Shown here one piece after another: positions 38,478-47,420 of a stretch of 64,000 bases of DNA. Under the pieces are notes generated by a model. It was not told the origin of the DNA. It made no database searches and worked only from the letters and a program-made list of their open reading frames with translations. The translations under genes and the position numbers were made by a program. The stretch spans positions 22,129,830 to 22,193,829 of the forward strand of contig OX439040.1 in NCBI GenBank assembly GCA_949317995.1, read 5' to 3'. Every line of letters starts with the position of its first letter. The first letter of the stretch is position 1. This DNA comes from Acholoe squamosa (lineage: Eukaryota; Annelida; Polychaeta; Phyllodocida; Polynoidae).

Positions 38478-41400
38478 CATCACTGCACTGCTGCATCATG
38501 ATGACAAGTAGACATGAAAACTTGAGGCGTCATGCCGTCTTTAAAGGACATTGATTTTTCTTTGGAGAATTTCAGAAACTCACCTGTCATAACTTGGGAA
38601 ATACTTTCTCAGGTTAAACGCTCCCTCCTCCACCCCACAGAAGAACAGCAGGGCCCCAGCCATGTTGTCCACTGGTATAAAGTCAAAGGTGTAGGGGGAG
38701 ATGGTCTCCAGTTTGGTGACCAGGTCTGGAGAGACGATCACCAAGGCTACGTTAGCACTACTTAAGGTTCTCCTGACATTGTCTTGGACCTCTGGTACGA
38801 AGCCTTTACTATTGATGAGGCAGGCTTGGGTGTTGGGGCGGCTACGGCTCTCCACCTCTGACTTAATGTAACGTGCCCAGTCAAACACTGCATCTGGATC
38901 TGTGTGCAGGATCACCAAGTCACTGATATCTGAAATATAGAGGAAAGATGGATACTTATAAGTAATCATGTGTCTTCTTAGTAGAGCATGTCATAATGAA
39001 AAGAAGTTGATGAAATAAGTACCCCCCCACCCACCTTTAATAGAGATTTTTTATTTCCTAAGTAATGTAATAATCATAATGGTGTGAGAATGTCATGACA
39101 ATGGCACCACCCCCCTCCCTTCCTGATGACATGATACTTGAATGGGCCCAGATTTATGAATTAGAATTAGAGTATAATGCATCAGGAGACATAACTGACA
39201 ACACAACTAAATTGTATGACAACATAACTTAATTGTATGGAAGTCGAATGTCCTGGGAGGGCAAAAGTAGAATAATTATAGACCCACGTTAAAACTTAGA
39301 AATAGCGTCTTACGCAACATGATGTGATAAATCAGGAGGAAGGGGACTTTTGTCATACTAACTTTGATGGGTGTCATGTAAAGGGGATATGAAGGCCTTG
39401 TTAAAAGGATGCAACGTGGGTTTTCGTGACTTATAGCTCTAAGGTACTCTAAGGTCCCTGAAGCCTTGTGGCATGTGACCATCAGGATATGTTACAAGCA
39501 GGATGCAATATATTATGTTGGGTATCATGAGTGTTGAGACTAATCTGGCAAGGTGGTACAAAAACAATGTATGTGGACTCCCTCTAGATCTAGTCCTGGA
39601 AGAAAAATAGTATCCCTAAACATTATGTTTGCACATGATGCTTTTCACAGCAGTCAACTGGTGAGTCATACCTTGACACTAAGATCCTACAATATACTGC
39701 ATTGGCTTTGTCTACATCCTTTAAGCTAGCTAAGAGCCTGGTTGTTTAGCAGGGCACTACATGACTGATATGTATCTTACACCTGATACCAGAGCTGATC
39801 TATCAGTTTCCATGTCCATAGTAAGAGGTGCTCATACTTTGCTGAACCAAGAGTCTTGGAGCAAGCCTCCCACTAAGTCTTTAGGGCCACAATAAGGATG
39901 GTTGTATGGGGCCTCTGTCAGAGGCCTCTGTTTGAGCTTATAGGGAAAAGACAGTGCATACTGCTTCCCCTAAGCCAATCACAGTCACAAAGTCTCCTGA
40001 GTCAATTACAGAACCTTTTGAGCCAATCACAGAACCTCCTGAGCCACTCACAGAATCCAGAGCTGTTCACAAAACCCCTGAGCCCTTGGACACAGCTTCT
40101 TTATTTTGTAAACAGGTGTGCCTGGATGGCAGGGGAACTTGTCCCTTAAATCTGCTTTTTGGTTGAATAGGGGCCTACCTCTCTGATGAGTCTAGGTGTC
40201 ATTTAAATTACCAGTACTAAGATTTCAGTACCCAGTTTTAACAGAAATGTCCCTTTAAGGGGTATCACCAACACACCCTCCCACACACACACAGTGCCAC
40301 CCACACTGTATACACCCTCCCCCCGAAAACTAGGAGTTTCAGAAGCTTTTCAGAGATTTTCAATAGTGCATCCATATCAAAATAAAATCTAGTGCCCCCC
40401 TTCCATTCCCTACCATGGCTCACACAGAGTTGCCCTTGAGCTGCTCACCCAGTGGGTGCTGATGTGTCTGGGGGCTGCTTACTCAGGGTACAACAGACAA
40501 GTGTACACAGAAAAACACAGTTAGAAGGTGCACGAAGAGAAACCCTCTAACCCTCTAACATGTGGGGCCGAGCAGAGGGGTTAAAAAGCCACACTTTACA
40601 GATTATTTTCTTCTGTTTTCTTTCTTCCTTTTTTGTGTCCAGTTTCTGTGTTTTGAGACTCATTCTATAGTGTGAGCCGTTGTATATGGATCATTATACA
40701 GACTGCTTATTCTTGGTGAATCAAACAGGAAGGTCTAGATCCAGACACCCCCCTCCTCCTATACACACCTCTGCCAGGGTAGTTTCGGGATATGGTGAAA
40801 TGTATTGGCCAGGGTGTAAAAAATTAAGTGGGGAGGGTGGTTGGGTCTGGTGGGAGTCTGACCCGCAAGAATATAAGCAGAAATATAAGGTAGGTGTAGC
40901 GTTTGACTCAATGATAACATTTTGTTATATGGGCCAACAAGGCCAAACATGAAGTCATTTGCTTGTGTCCTGGTGTCAGTTTCTTTGTTCCCTTTATGAC
41001 ATAAAATATACTATTTAAACCATACTCACAAATAGAGTACTTGAAAACAAACTCGATCACGATCACGATCTACACCACGGAGCTAAATATGATATGCCCA
41101 TGAATTTGCTGAGCACATCATTCTCAGTTGAGAAGCACAAGTTTCGATTTCTCATCACTTGCTTGACCTCCAATATGAAAGGTTAAACTATTTGGGGTTG
41201 ACTCATGCAAATGCATGATTAGAAGGATATGGGAAGAGTGTGGATTGACAGTTACAATTTCATAGTGAATTCAATCATGTCAAGTTCCCACACCCCTGGA
41301 TTGTAAGGTGCCTTATTGAAACATTATTTGACATAAATTAGTATATACACTGCTGATATCAATGTTAGTACCAAGTATTATTTAGGCCTAGTTATCATTT

Positions 41401-44400
41401 ATCCAGCCTTCTCTCAGATACCATGAACATCTAAATGTATATTGATGTGGACCTGGCCCCAGCATCACCCGGATGTTTTTCTGCATATGGAATCATACCC
41501 TATACTGTCTCTAGTGTAACCTCTAGTTCCGTTTATACATGTTCAAAACAGGATGTCCATTGTCAGTTGCATCCCTGTACTATTCTTATTACTATATGGG
41601 ACATCTGCATGGGTCTAACTATGTTCATACTGTACCATGTTTATATGTTATAGGTATATAGGTTTATTATTATAGAAAGGGTGACAGAACCACCGGATGA
41701 GAACAGCAAAATGTATGATGATAAAGAAAGAAGAAATGACAAAAGAAAGAAGAAAAGAAATGACAGAAGGTAAGATAAAAAAAAGAATTTTATGTAGAAT
41801 CGCTATATGGAGAGGAAAGTAAAGAAAGCAATGAAATGAGAATTTGAGCTATCATCTCATTATAACTGACAGTCTCATATCATGATATGACATGTCCATA
41901 TGGCGCACTCACTACAAGTATACACCCATAGTATAGGTTTTCTTTTTTTTTATACAAATGCTTATATTTATCTCCTCTGCTCTTAGGGAGTGATCATTTT
42001 TTAACAACAGGGGGGGGCCTGGTGGGTTTACGCACGGACGCACGAAAAAAATTCAAAATTTTTTCGGCCCCCCTTCGGAAGGCGAAAATTACGTGCGAAC
42101 GCACCCTTTTAACCTATAGTAACACACAGGCTTTTTCGCTGAAATCAGGTGAAATTATTTTGACCCCCCCCCTAGTCAAGGGGGAAAAAGATTCTGAACC
42201 CCCCCTCAAACCCACCAGCCTCCCCCCCCCATGTTGTTAAAAAAATTTTTAACAACAGGGGGGGCTGGTGGGTTTGCGCGCGGACGCGCGAAAAAAATTT
42301 CGACCCCACCCTCTTGAGGGGGTAAAATTTTTTTGACCCCCCCATAAGGGACAAAAATCGCGCGCAGACTTCCCCTATTAGCCTATAGTAACGCGCGGGT
42401 TTTCCACTGAAAACAGGTGAAATTATTTTGACCCCCCCATCAGAGGTATTGAAAAAGTTCTGACCCCCCCTGGTCAAGGAGTTGAAAAAATTCTGACCCC
42501 CCCTCAAACCCACCGGCCCCCCCCTGTTGTTAAAAAATGATCACTCCCTTACACCTTTGATACAATTTGGTCTGTTCATATTGCATTATAAAGTACCAGA
42601 GCTGAAAAATCAGGCTTTTATTCCTTATGGCCCTTTTGAGACAGCAGGTAACAATATTAAAGTGAATTCAACTACCGTGCTTGTTTACACACACGTTTTG
42701 AACTTAAGATAGAGGCCTAGCAGAACAAATTGCATCCTCCTCCCCTGTAAGTTTCACAACTATTGTAAATTGGACCTTGCTTAAAGAAGCGGAAGTAGAA
42801 TAGGCCAACGCGTTCAAGAAAAGGAGGTCATTGGAACGCAGCCAAAGGTAGATACAGTATACATATAGGTTATTATGTACGAGGACCTGTACATCTGGAT
42901 AATTTGATACCAGGATATAGAAAATCTGCCTAATAAAGAGCATTGTTTGCTGAGAACTAGAAACATCTAAGAGCCATTTAAAGACGTCAGCTGACCCGAT
43001 AAAAAAAGACTGATATTCACATTTATAAGTCACATTTTGTTGGGTAACAGAGACAAAACATTCCCATTCCCACGCATGCGTCAGGATCCTTACAGAAGGG
43101 GAACAGATAATATAGCCCGTGTTTCGGATTTCTAGAACTATCAATAAATCAGGCACAACAAAAACAAAGGGAAATGAATATATATTAATTGGTATACAAG
43201 ACGTTAGCTGGATGCCCTGTCAACCACTGGCACTGCCTTGTACAGCCTTAGGAATTATTGGGAAAAAAAGGAGGATGCGGGGTGTGGGATAGAACATGAC
43301 AATTGTATTGCAATTACTACCCAAAGTTGAGGGTAGTTTCCTTTGATTATTTCCTTTTTCAGTCTTTTAAAATTGATAATTCTTGGTGTGTGGGTGCACA
43401 TGCCACTGGTTGCACTTTTCTATACAGCAGATGACCAGGGCATTTATAACATGTGGGTCTAGAGATCAGAGTGTGAAGGTGTGTGTATAAGTCATAGGAA
43501 TTGTGGTATGTAGGTACCTGATGGTGAATTGCAGGGCATGTAGGTACCTGATGGTGAAATGCAGGGCATGTAGGTACCTGATGGTGAAAAGCAGGGCATG
43601 TAGGTACCTGATGGTGAAAAGCAGGGCATGAAGGTATATATGTTAAGGAAAAACAGGGCATGGTGGTGAAAAGAAGGCCATTTAGATACATGGAGGGACA
43701 GAGCAGAACAACACCTACATGAATATAAAGAAGAGTAGGGCATAGCGTGATATAGGTGATGGGGAGTCCCATATGAGGCTCCTAGCATTCTCCCTGCCTG
43801 AATCATGTGGTAGTTACCAGTCTTCATACACTGCAAAAATGGTGTTTAGATCCTAAACACAATTCTAAACATATTCTTGCAACGTTTTTGTAATCACATT
43901 AATGTCCTAAACATGTTTAGCCAAACAATATGCTTAGCTCAAGTGTTTAGAAATCTAGGTGTTTAGGTTTAAACTTTGTGTTTAGATATCTATGAATTTT
44001 TGTGTTTAGATGTTTATGAATTTTTGTGTTTAGATGTCTAAATGCTTTGACAGAGAGTTAGGGTGTGCAGAAATGTATACATTTAAAAAAAATGTCTTTT
44101 GTTTGTTTCCTCATTTACTTGGGGGGGGGGGGGTATTCACATATCAAAGTCTCCAAAGATGTCAGCCACACCTATTTAAGTGTGCATGTATGTACACACT
44201 GCATCAGAATGAGAGACTTGAGAAAGTACAACAGCTTGGCAGGAAGGAAATTGCTTTGTCTATTCCAGAATAACATGAAATAGGTGTTAGTCATTGAGCT
44301 TATTGATTATTTCATGCTAATGATGGTGGTGTAAGGTCAATCTAGTCAACTTTCCATTGCCCTTTCTCTTCTCATGACATTCAATGAATAGAAACTATAA

Positions 44401-47400
44401 CAAACATGGGGTTTGGGAACATTTGTCACAGAAAATTGATTATAATTGTGTAAAGATGGTCCATTCAAAGGTAGTGCTGCTACCTGGTGTGGATTCAACA
44501 TCCATGTATCTAAACATAATGATGTTTAAATCTAAACCCCTACTATTCAACTGTTTAAACTCTAAACATCTAAACATGTTTAGCAAAAATGTTTATGTAG
44601 TTAGAATAAAAGTGTTCATTTCCTAAATGTGTAGTCGATGAGACATCTAACTGACCTATGTGTTTAGGTTTTAAACGTGTTTAGACCTAAACACGTTTAA
44701 AATCTAAACACCATTTTTGCAGTGTAGACTAGGGGAGGTGGGAAATATAGGTCATGGTTTTGGATCCTCCTCTGTTTGGGCCTAAGACCTAAACCATGAC
44801 ATCATAAGGTAAAGAGGTTAGGCATTGTACATTTAGGCTATAACCAAACGTAGATCCAAGACAGACTACATGGCAGGTATAGTGGGAAATAACCGTTGTG
44901 CTGACACATTATAACACATGTCTCTCTTTACATGCAGTGCAGATATCTCTGGTCTATTATAAAGGATGTATAACTGCTACAACAGTAGTTTCTTGTAAGT
45001 GTTATTAAAAGGCCATAATATTTTGATCTATTATGTACAGTATATACATCTAATTAGCCTTTTAGAGTTTCTATTCTAACTTTCCGAGTAGCTAATTGGA
45101 TATATTAAATAATACGTGATGAAATCACTAATTCTGATAAGACAGTTGATGAAAGATGGTGTGATAATGATGTTAATGCTCTGCCTGCACTTCCTTTTGA
45201 GAATGGCATGAAGACATACAACATCTTTCTGGGACCAAATACAAGTAGGCAGCTGTGTCTTAATCTACATGAATTAAATTGTTAAAACACAATAGAAGTA
45301 AATGGCAGATTGAATGGCATGTTTCCATATGCAAAAGGCTCTTAAAATCGCTTAACTTGCTAACACAGGAAATACTAATGAGTACTTGTCACTCTAAGAC
45401 CTTTCTCTAACCTCTTTTCTACCAACAGTCGGCTGGAATACCAATGTATCAGATTCTGTTTATGTCTGAAGCTGGAAGGCCATCGAAATACGTATTTGTT
45501 TTACATTTATAGTATTTATATGAACCCCATTCCCTGTCTATTGAAATGACAATTGCCTTTCCACTCTTTCCTTTCGGAGGTATTTAAAATCGAGATAATT
45601 ATTGGTCTCTATTTTATAAGATATGCATAATGTTTTATCATTCTAAATAACATCCTTTATATTCCAACATTGCCATGTGCACCACATCGTGCCAGCTACC
45701 GCCATTTAAAACAGAGGAAATGACATGGACCGCTATTTTCAGTAACAAGTTGGAACTATTCCATACAGGAGGGCCATATCTTTAGCAACGACCAAGTGGA
45801 GAATGTCAAGGCCAATGCCAATGTCAATGCAAATGGCTTTTAGAAATGATATGCAGTGTTGGCACGTTTTCTTATTTTGCATTTCATTCCCTAGAGAAAT
45901 TTTATTTTGAGTTCTCATAACCGATGGCGCTTATTGTCATATAATCATAATTATAACCTGTCGTACCTGATTATTATTAATGTACCAAACACCATAGTCA
46001 CTTTTGTGCATCTGTATGTGATATGTGCTTTTTTTGTTATATACATATCAACATCACAATAATCCCTGTTCTCTTTATGTAGATTGAGTGTCTTATGTCA
46101 CAAACTGTAGCTTATATCACACGAAGGGAGGTTGAATCCTTATCTATGTAATTCAGACATATTATCTGTCAATTTTGTCTCATATTTTGTTCATATAGTG
46201 CTTCCTACTGAAACGTCATGTTTCCCACTCCCTCCCCACTGAGCCACTATGTTGACCCACTCACCCACCACCATTAAAGGGGGTCTGAGTTGGCTGAAAG
46301 GCAAGTTCCACAATTTAACACTAGGAGGCTACACAAAACCAGTGACCTCTACAGGGCCTATTATGACTTAGGGGGAGTGTAAGATATCAAATGAAAGGTC
46401 TTGGTGTGAGGCCCTTCTGGATCCAGTAAGAACTAAAACCTCTTACAAGACGCGCCTTGTACGCGGGAGATTACGGTAGTACATACATCATTGCCAGCAA
46501 ATCTGAGAGTTTAGAGAAGAATCTTAAGAAGGGAAATGGAAATTTATCAGTGACATTCAGGCAGATTCAGCAAAGAAGGGGCAGGAGATTGGCAGTTGGG
46601 ACCATTCATTCCAGCCCCCCCCCCACCCAGAAAATCTGAAAATTCTCTCGAATGCTTTCTGTACACAACTTGGGTGCAAACTTTTGGATAAGTCTAGCAG
46701 AAAGAACAACACTGGATTTAGGATAAGGGAAAAGGAGATTTTTCCATAATTTGGGGGTTAAGGGCCAACCTCCCCAGCCCCCCCCCCACAGAAAATCTGA
46801 AAATTCTCTCAGATACTTTCTGACATTCTGTAGACAACCTGCGTGGAATCCTTTGGATAAGTCTAGCAGAAAGAACAACACCGGATTTAGGATGAGGGAA
46901 CAGATTTTTCCATGTTTTTGGGGTTAAGGGCCAAACTACCTAGCCCCCCCCCCCCACACACACAGAATATCTGAAAATTCTCTCACATATTTTCTGTAGA
47001 CAACCTGGGTGGAAACCTTGAGATATGTCTAGCAGAAATAACAACACCAGGTTTAGAATTAGGGAACAGGAGATGATGAGGTTAAGGGCCAAATGAAAGT
47101 CATTGAAAACATCCGCAGCCCTTTAAAAAGACCTCAGTCAGTAATAAACAAACCCGCCCCCACACCACCCTTCTACCCATATCCTATTATATCCCGGATC
47201 CCCCATCCCCAGTAACCATAACAACCAATCCTGGATCCCCATCCCTCGGTAACCATAACAACCACTCACGGGACTGTCTTCGCATCAGACGTCGACGGAA
47301 GGTGCGTCTCCGTGATCCATGGCGGGAAGGACGTGAAGTTTCGACGGGAGGAGACGCAGGCCCCATCTTCATATAGTCATCCTGCGCCAAACACCCGTTG

Positions 47401-47420
47401 GTAACCATGGCGACGGGCAT
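21487..47420 (-). CDS. PIK3AP1: BCAP/PIK3AP1-like PI3K adaptor, complete gene, 15 coding exons
   Basis: A cytosolic scaffold expected to become tyrosine-phosphorylated and recruit PI3K p85 through YxxM sites. The fifteen exons listed separately join with matching phase at every GT-AG junction: 3357 nt, 1118 residues plus stop. Domains: Arg-rich N-terminus (1-50, YMKM at 16); TIR-like (about 51-195, with ISDLVILHTDPDAVFDWARY and ALVIVSPDLV); DBB region (about 264-404); ankyrin segment (405-473, LPTLLHLVAKYGLQEVTAML); YxxM at 470, 481, 522, 538 and 590; conserved helical block (about 690-750, IYQVKQGEITVQDAE); Ser/Pro-rich tail with PPIPPR at 956 and a C-terminal PPVPPR. The TIR/DBB/ANK order and the PPVPPR ending match vertebrate BCAP as remembered; BANK1 and fly Dof share the core. 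It is longer than human BCAP (805 residues). The start is the first ATG, with an in-frame TAA 12 nt upstream. A co-ortholog of BCAP and BANK1 is the likeliest reading. Confidence 0.92.
22415..22500. repeat. 86-bp hairpin (MITE-like) in intron 14
   Basis: CATGGCGTACATTGTGGT and its near-inverse ACCACAATGTATGCCATG face each other, with outer ends CAGAACT and AGTTCTG. It would fold into a long stem with a small loop. It lies in the intron between exons 14 and 15. Confidence 0.7.
22722..22843 (-). CDS. PIK3AP1: BCAP-like exon 14
   Basis: Residues about 910-950. Acceptor CATATTCACAG, donor GTACGTCT. Encodes CSGYEDVDHWLEPDGG and a Ser/Thr-rich stretch ending SPVDK. The phase pairs with exon 13 (GAT G / AG TGT). 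Confidence 0.85.
23230..23350 (-). CDS. PIK3AP1: BCAP-like exon 13
   Basis: Residues about 870-909. A strong T-rich acceptor ends TTTCAG; donor GTGAGATT. Encodes PIREESPALQGSNSSIYDKP and a proline-rich stretch; YDKP is a possible Crk-type SH2 site. Confidence 0.85.
23656..23717 (-). CDS. PIK3AP1: BCAP-like exon 12
   Basis: 62-nt exon, residues about 849-869, encoding TASCMSRTSYGSQQDSGIDV. Acceptor TCACCATAG, donor GTATGTAT. The length is required for phase between exons 11 and 13. Confidence 0.8.
24103..24301 (-). CDS. PIK3AP1: BCAP-like exon 11
   Basis: Residues about 783-848. Acceptor TGTTTTTCAG, donor GTAAGTAG. Encodes AKAHSEPAPASDPMVDMSRL onward to a serine run. A longer open frame across this interval is in the wrong frame for the gene. 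Confidence 0.85.
25937..26691. mobile_element. TIR-bounded element with two outward-facing tRNA-like modules (copy A)
   Basis: Bounded by TTATTACACGA and its exact inverse TCGTGTAATAA. Near the left a tRNA-like block reads on the minus strand: TGTGGCACAATGC is A-box-like and GGTTCGACCCC is B-box-like (about 26165-26235). Near the right a second block reads on the plus strand: GGTCTAGTGGGTAGCGC, then CGAGTCCC (about 26448-26505). A palindromic run of TTATCCATG/TGCCTCCTTACATG lies at 26045-26110. The same layout occurs at 30318-31016. Located in intron 10. Confidence 0.68.
27951..28100 (-). CDS. PIK3AP1: BCAP-like exon 10
   Basis: Residues 733-782, phase 0 to 0. Acceptor CTCTTCTAG, donor GTAAGTAA. 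Encodes ESVRVLKESYHKTAEKVKEE, then a lysine-rich GFKGFFNFRKNKG segment. The first part continues the helical block shared with human BCAP (compare LKRLRDSI there). Confidence 0.88.
28514..28854 (-). CDS. PIK3AP1: BCAP-like exon 9
   Basis: Residues about 619-732. Acceptor CAAATTTCAG, donor GTGAGTTT. An acidic Pro/Glu stretch with EYDEP is followed by the conserved block ELLDIIYQVKQGEITVQDAE, which aligns with LITLQEQVKLGIVNVDEAV of human BCAP. Confidence 0.9.
29523..29765. other. Intronic DNA, no feature supported
   Basis: Overlapping open frames on both strands in intron 8 have no splice support and no resemblance to the BCAP family. Confidence 0.4.
29776..29834. repeat. (AT)n microsatellite in intron 8
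   Basis: About 29 uninterrupted AT units. Confidence 0.95.
30318..31016. mobile_element. TIR-bounded element with two outward-facing tRNA-like modules (copy B)
   Basis: Second copy of the element at 25937: the same TTATTACACGA/TCGTGTAATAA ends and the same left text (CTTCTGTGATTTTGGGTGCT). The minus-strand tRNA-like block is TGTGGCGCAATGC with GGTTTGACCCC; the plus-strand block is TTGGTTAGTGAGTCGCGC with GTTCGCGTCCC. Located in intron 8, in the same orientation as copy A. Confidence 0.68.
31634..31921 (-). CDS. PIK3AP1: BCAP-like exon 8 (YxxM cluster)
   Basis: Residues about 523-618. Acceptor TTTAATAG, donor GTAGGCAC. Encodes HDDIYLPMG (Y538) and DDFDYIRMT (Y590), both YxxM with acidic residues upstream, and RPLPPTPKD. 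Its first bases complete the YCKM motif begun in exon 7. Confidence 0.9.
32680..32930 (+). mobile_element. tRNA-derived SINE in intron 7
   Basis: The head AGTAGTACAGTGGAAAGATG is A-box-like, followed by GGCTGGCATGCAGGAGGTCC and GATTTGAATCCC, which is B-box-like (about 32690-32742). A non-tRNA body follows with no clear tail or target duplication, so the right end is approximate. Confidence 0.6.
33140..33355. repeat. Polypurine (GA)-rich tract
   Basis: More than 200 bases, almost all A and G, with repeated GAGA, GAGAC and GAAGAG units in intron 7. It could form triplex DNA. The minus-strand Ser/Leu open frame through it is a composition artefact. Confidence 0.85.
34497..34644 (-). CDS. PIK3AP1: BCAP-like exon 7
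   Basis: Residues 474-522. Acceptor TATGTTACAG, donor GTAAGTAA. Encodes VESEEMIYSSMKEYINQNKN (Y481 in YSSM) and ends DDY, the tyrosine of the split YCKM site. Confidence 0.9.
35082..35287 (-). CDS. PIK3AP1: BCAP-like exon 6 (ankyrin segment)
   Basis: Residues about 405-473. Acceptor TTTATACAG, donor GTAAGATT. Encodes RLPTLLHLVAKYGLQEVTAM, then HPNDIARQHGHNELASFLED, closely matching human BCAP (LPTLLHFAAKYGL, PNTIAEKHGF). It ends DYMGM, a YxxM at 470. Confidence 0.93.
35800..36075 (-). CDS. PIK3AP1: BCAP-like exon 5 (DBB region)
   Basis: Residues about 313-404. Acceptor CAATTGCAG, donor GTAAGTTG. Encodes CESARLRFIKDGQIVGSTLF, then QMLNSAMDGICELLSTTDPL, characteristic of the Dof/BCAP/BANK core. 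Confidence 0.9.
37062..37243. mobile_element. MITE with TACCCTTTAAGGG termini
   Basis: TACCCTTTAAGGGTGG at the left and GGCCCTTAAAGGGTTG at the right are inverted. The interior is packed with TGCATCATG/ATGCATC. A second copy with TTAACCCTTTGAGG and CCTTAAGGGGTTAA ends lies at 62586-62942. Located in intron 4. Confidence 0.55.
37290..37437 (-). CDS. PIK3AP1: BCAP-like exon 4
   Basis: Residues 264-312. Acceptor TCTTTTTACAG-type, donor GTAAGGCT. Encodes QCTDVAAILSDDMLPCNTFE, then EGAYTCEISKLETT. It corresponds to the Ig-like first half of the DBB region and has five cysteines. Confidence 0.88.
37633..37924 (-). CDS. PIK3AP1: BCAP-like exon 3
   Basis: Residues about 166-263. Acceptor CACCTTACAG, donor GTAAGTTA. 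The start WTKFKANTDEEQLIPLFEHL completes the TIR-like domain. It is followed by a charged, Arg-rich linker and a block ending NAVQIFPDKGSCD that leads into the DBB region. Confidence 0.88.
38095..38280. repeat. Intronic direct repeat, left copy (flanks exon 2)
   Basis: Shares GATTTATGAATTAG, ATAACTGACAACACAACTAA, ATGTCCTGGGAGG and CGTCTTACGCAACAT with 39151-39330 in the same order and orientation. Exon 2, encoding the TIR-like domain, lies between the copies. Confidence 0.85.
38401..38475. repeat. (AT)n microsatellite in intron 2
   Basis: More than 30 AT units, about 110 bp downstream (in gene direction) of exon 2. Confidence 0.95.
38584..38929 (-). CDS. PIK3AP1: BCAP-like exon 2 (TIR-like domain)
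   Basis: Residues about 51-166. Acceptor CTATATTTCAG, donor GTGAGTTT. Encodes SDLVILHTDPDAVFDWARYI, VRRTLSSANVALVIVSPDLV and LLFFCGVEEGAFNLRKYFPS. This parallels CDILIVYSPDAEEWCQYLQ and RLLCGVRDSEEFLDFFPDW in human BCAP. No catalytic NADase glutamate can be assigned by eye. Confidence 0.92.
39151..39330. repeat. Intronic direct repeat, right copy
   Basis: Partner of 38095-38280, about 85-90% similar by eye; located in intron 1. Confidence 0.85.
39331..41986. other. Intron 1 DNA without further recognised features
   Basis: Includes a short CA/SQSQ-type repeat near 39980-40070 (GAGCCAATCACAGAACCTCC units) and AC-rich text near 40270-40320. No exon is needed here for phase. Confidence 0.4.
41987..42550. 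mobile_element. Dimeric MITE with AGGGAGTGATCATTTTTTAA termini
   Basis: The outer ends, AGGGAGTGATCATTTTTTAA followed by CAACAGGGGGGG, and their inverse are near perfect. The interior is two head-to-tail units: both run GCTGGTGGGTTT...GACGC.CGAAAAAAATT, CCTATAGTAAC, AGGTGAAATTATTTTGACCC, CTCAAACCCACC. They are joined at about 42230-42260 by an inverted pair of TGTTGTTAAAAA ends. This is the best-preserved copy of the C-run family at 5020 and 7905. Confidence 0.72.
43500..43640. repeat. 30-bp tandem repeat, about 4.5 units
   Basis: The unit begins TGTAGGTACCTGATGGTGAA and ends with GCAGGGCA. It varies only at two or three bases, and a degraded unit follows to about 43670. Because 30 is a multiple of three, it yields an open minus-strand frame of ten-residue repeats (CPAFHHQVPT). 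No gene is inferred. Confidence 0.85.
43827..44726. mobile_element. 900-bp MITE, CACTGCAAAAATGG termini, copy 1 (empty site)
   Basis: Runs from TA-CACTGCAAAAATGGTG to CACCATTTTTGCAGTG-TA with TA on both flanks, suggesting a TA target as in Tc1/mariner-type elements. GTGTTTAG/CTAAACAC motifs crowd the outer 150 bp on each side. It lies in intron 1 of the BCAP-like gene and lacks the SINE found in copy 2. Confidence 0.8.
44727..46440. other. Intron 1 DNA without recognised features
   Basis: AT-rich unique-looking sequence with no exon or repeat supported. Confidence 0.4.
46441..46478. mobile_element. Fragment of the TACCGTAATCTCTCGCG MITE
   Basis: ACGCGCCTTGTACGCGGGAG followed by ATTACGGTA matches the right end of the element at 3187-3480. 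Confidence 0.6.
46606..47090. repeat. Three tandem units of about 160-170 bp
   Basis: Each unit has a C-run, AGAA(A/T)ATCTGAAAATTCTC, a GTAGACAACCTG-like block, GTCTAGCAGAAA(G/T)AACAAC, a GGTTTAGAAT/GGATTTAGGAT block and GGTTAAGGGCCAA. It lies in intron 1, about 180 bp from exon 1. Minus-strand frames here are artefacts of the repeat. Confidence 0.85.
47270..47420 (-). CDS. PIK3AP1: BCAP-like exon 1 (initiating)
   Basis: Residues 1-50 from ATG at 47420, after an in-frame TAA. Donor GTGAGTGG. Encodes MPVAMVTNGCLAQDDYMKMG and an Arg-rich stretch ending RRLMRRQS. The donor leaves one base, completed by exon 2 (CAT, His51). The first exon carries an additional YxxM (Y16) before the TIR-like domain. 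Confidence 0.82.

Noticed and set aside
43359-43836. Minus-strand frames with ten-residue CPAFHHQVPT repeats
   Set aside because: The 30-bp tandem repeat is a multiple of three, so open frames are expected in several phases. No start context, splice site or family support.
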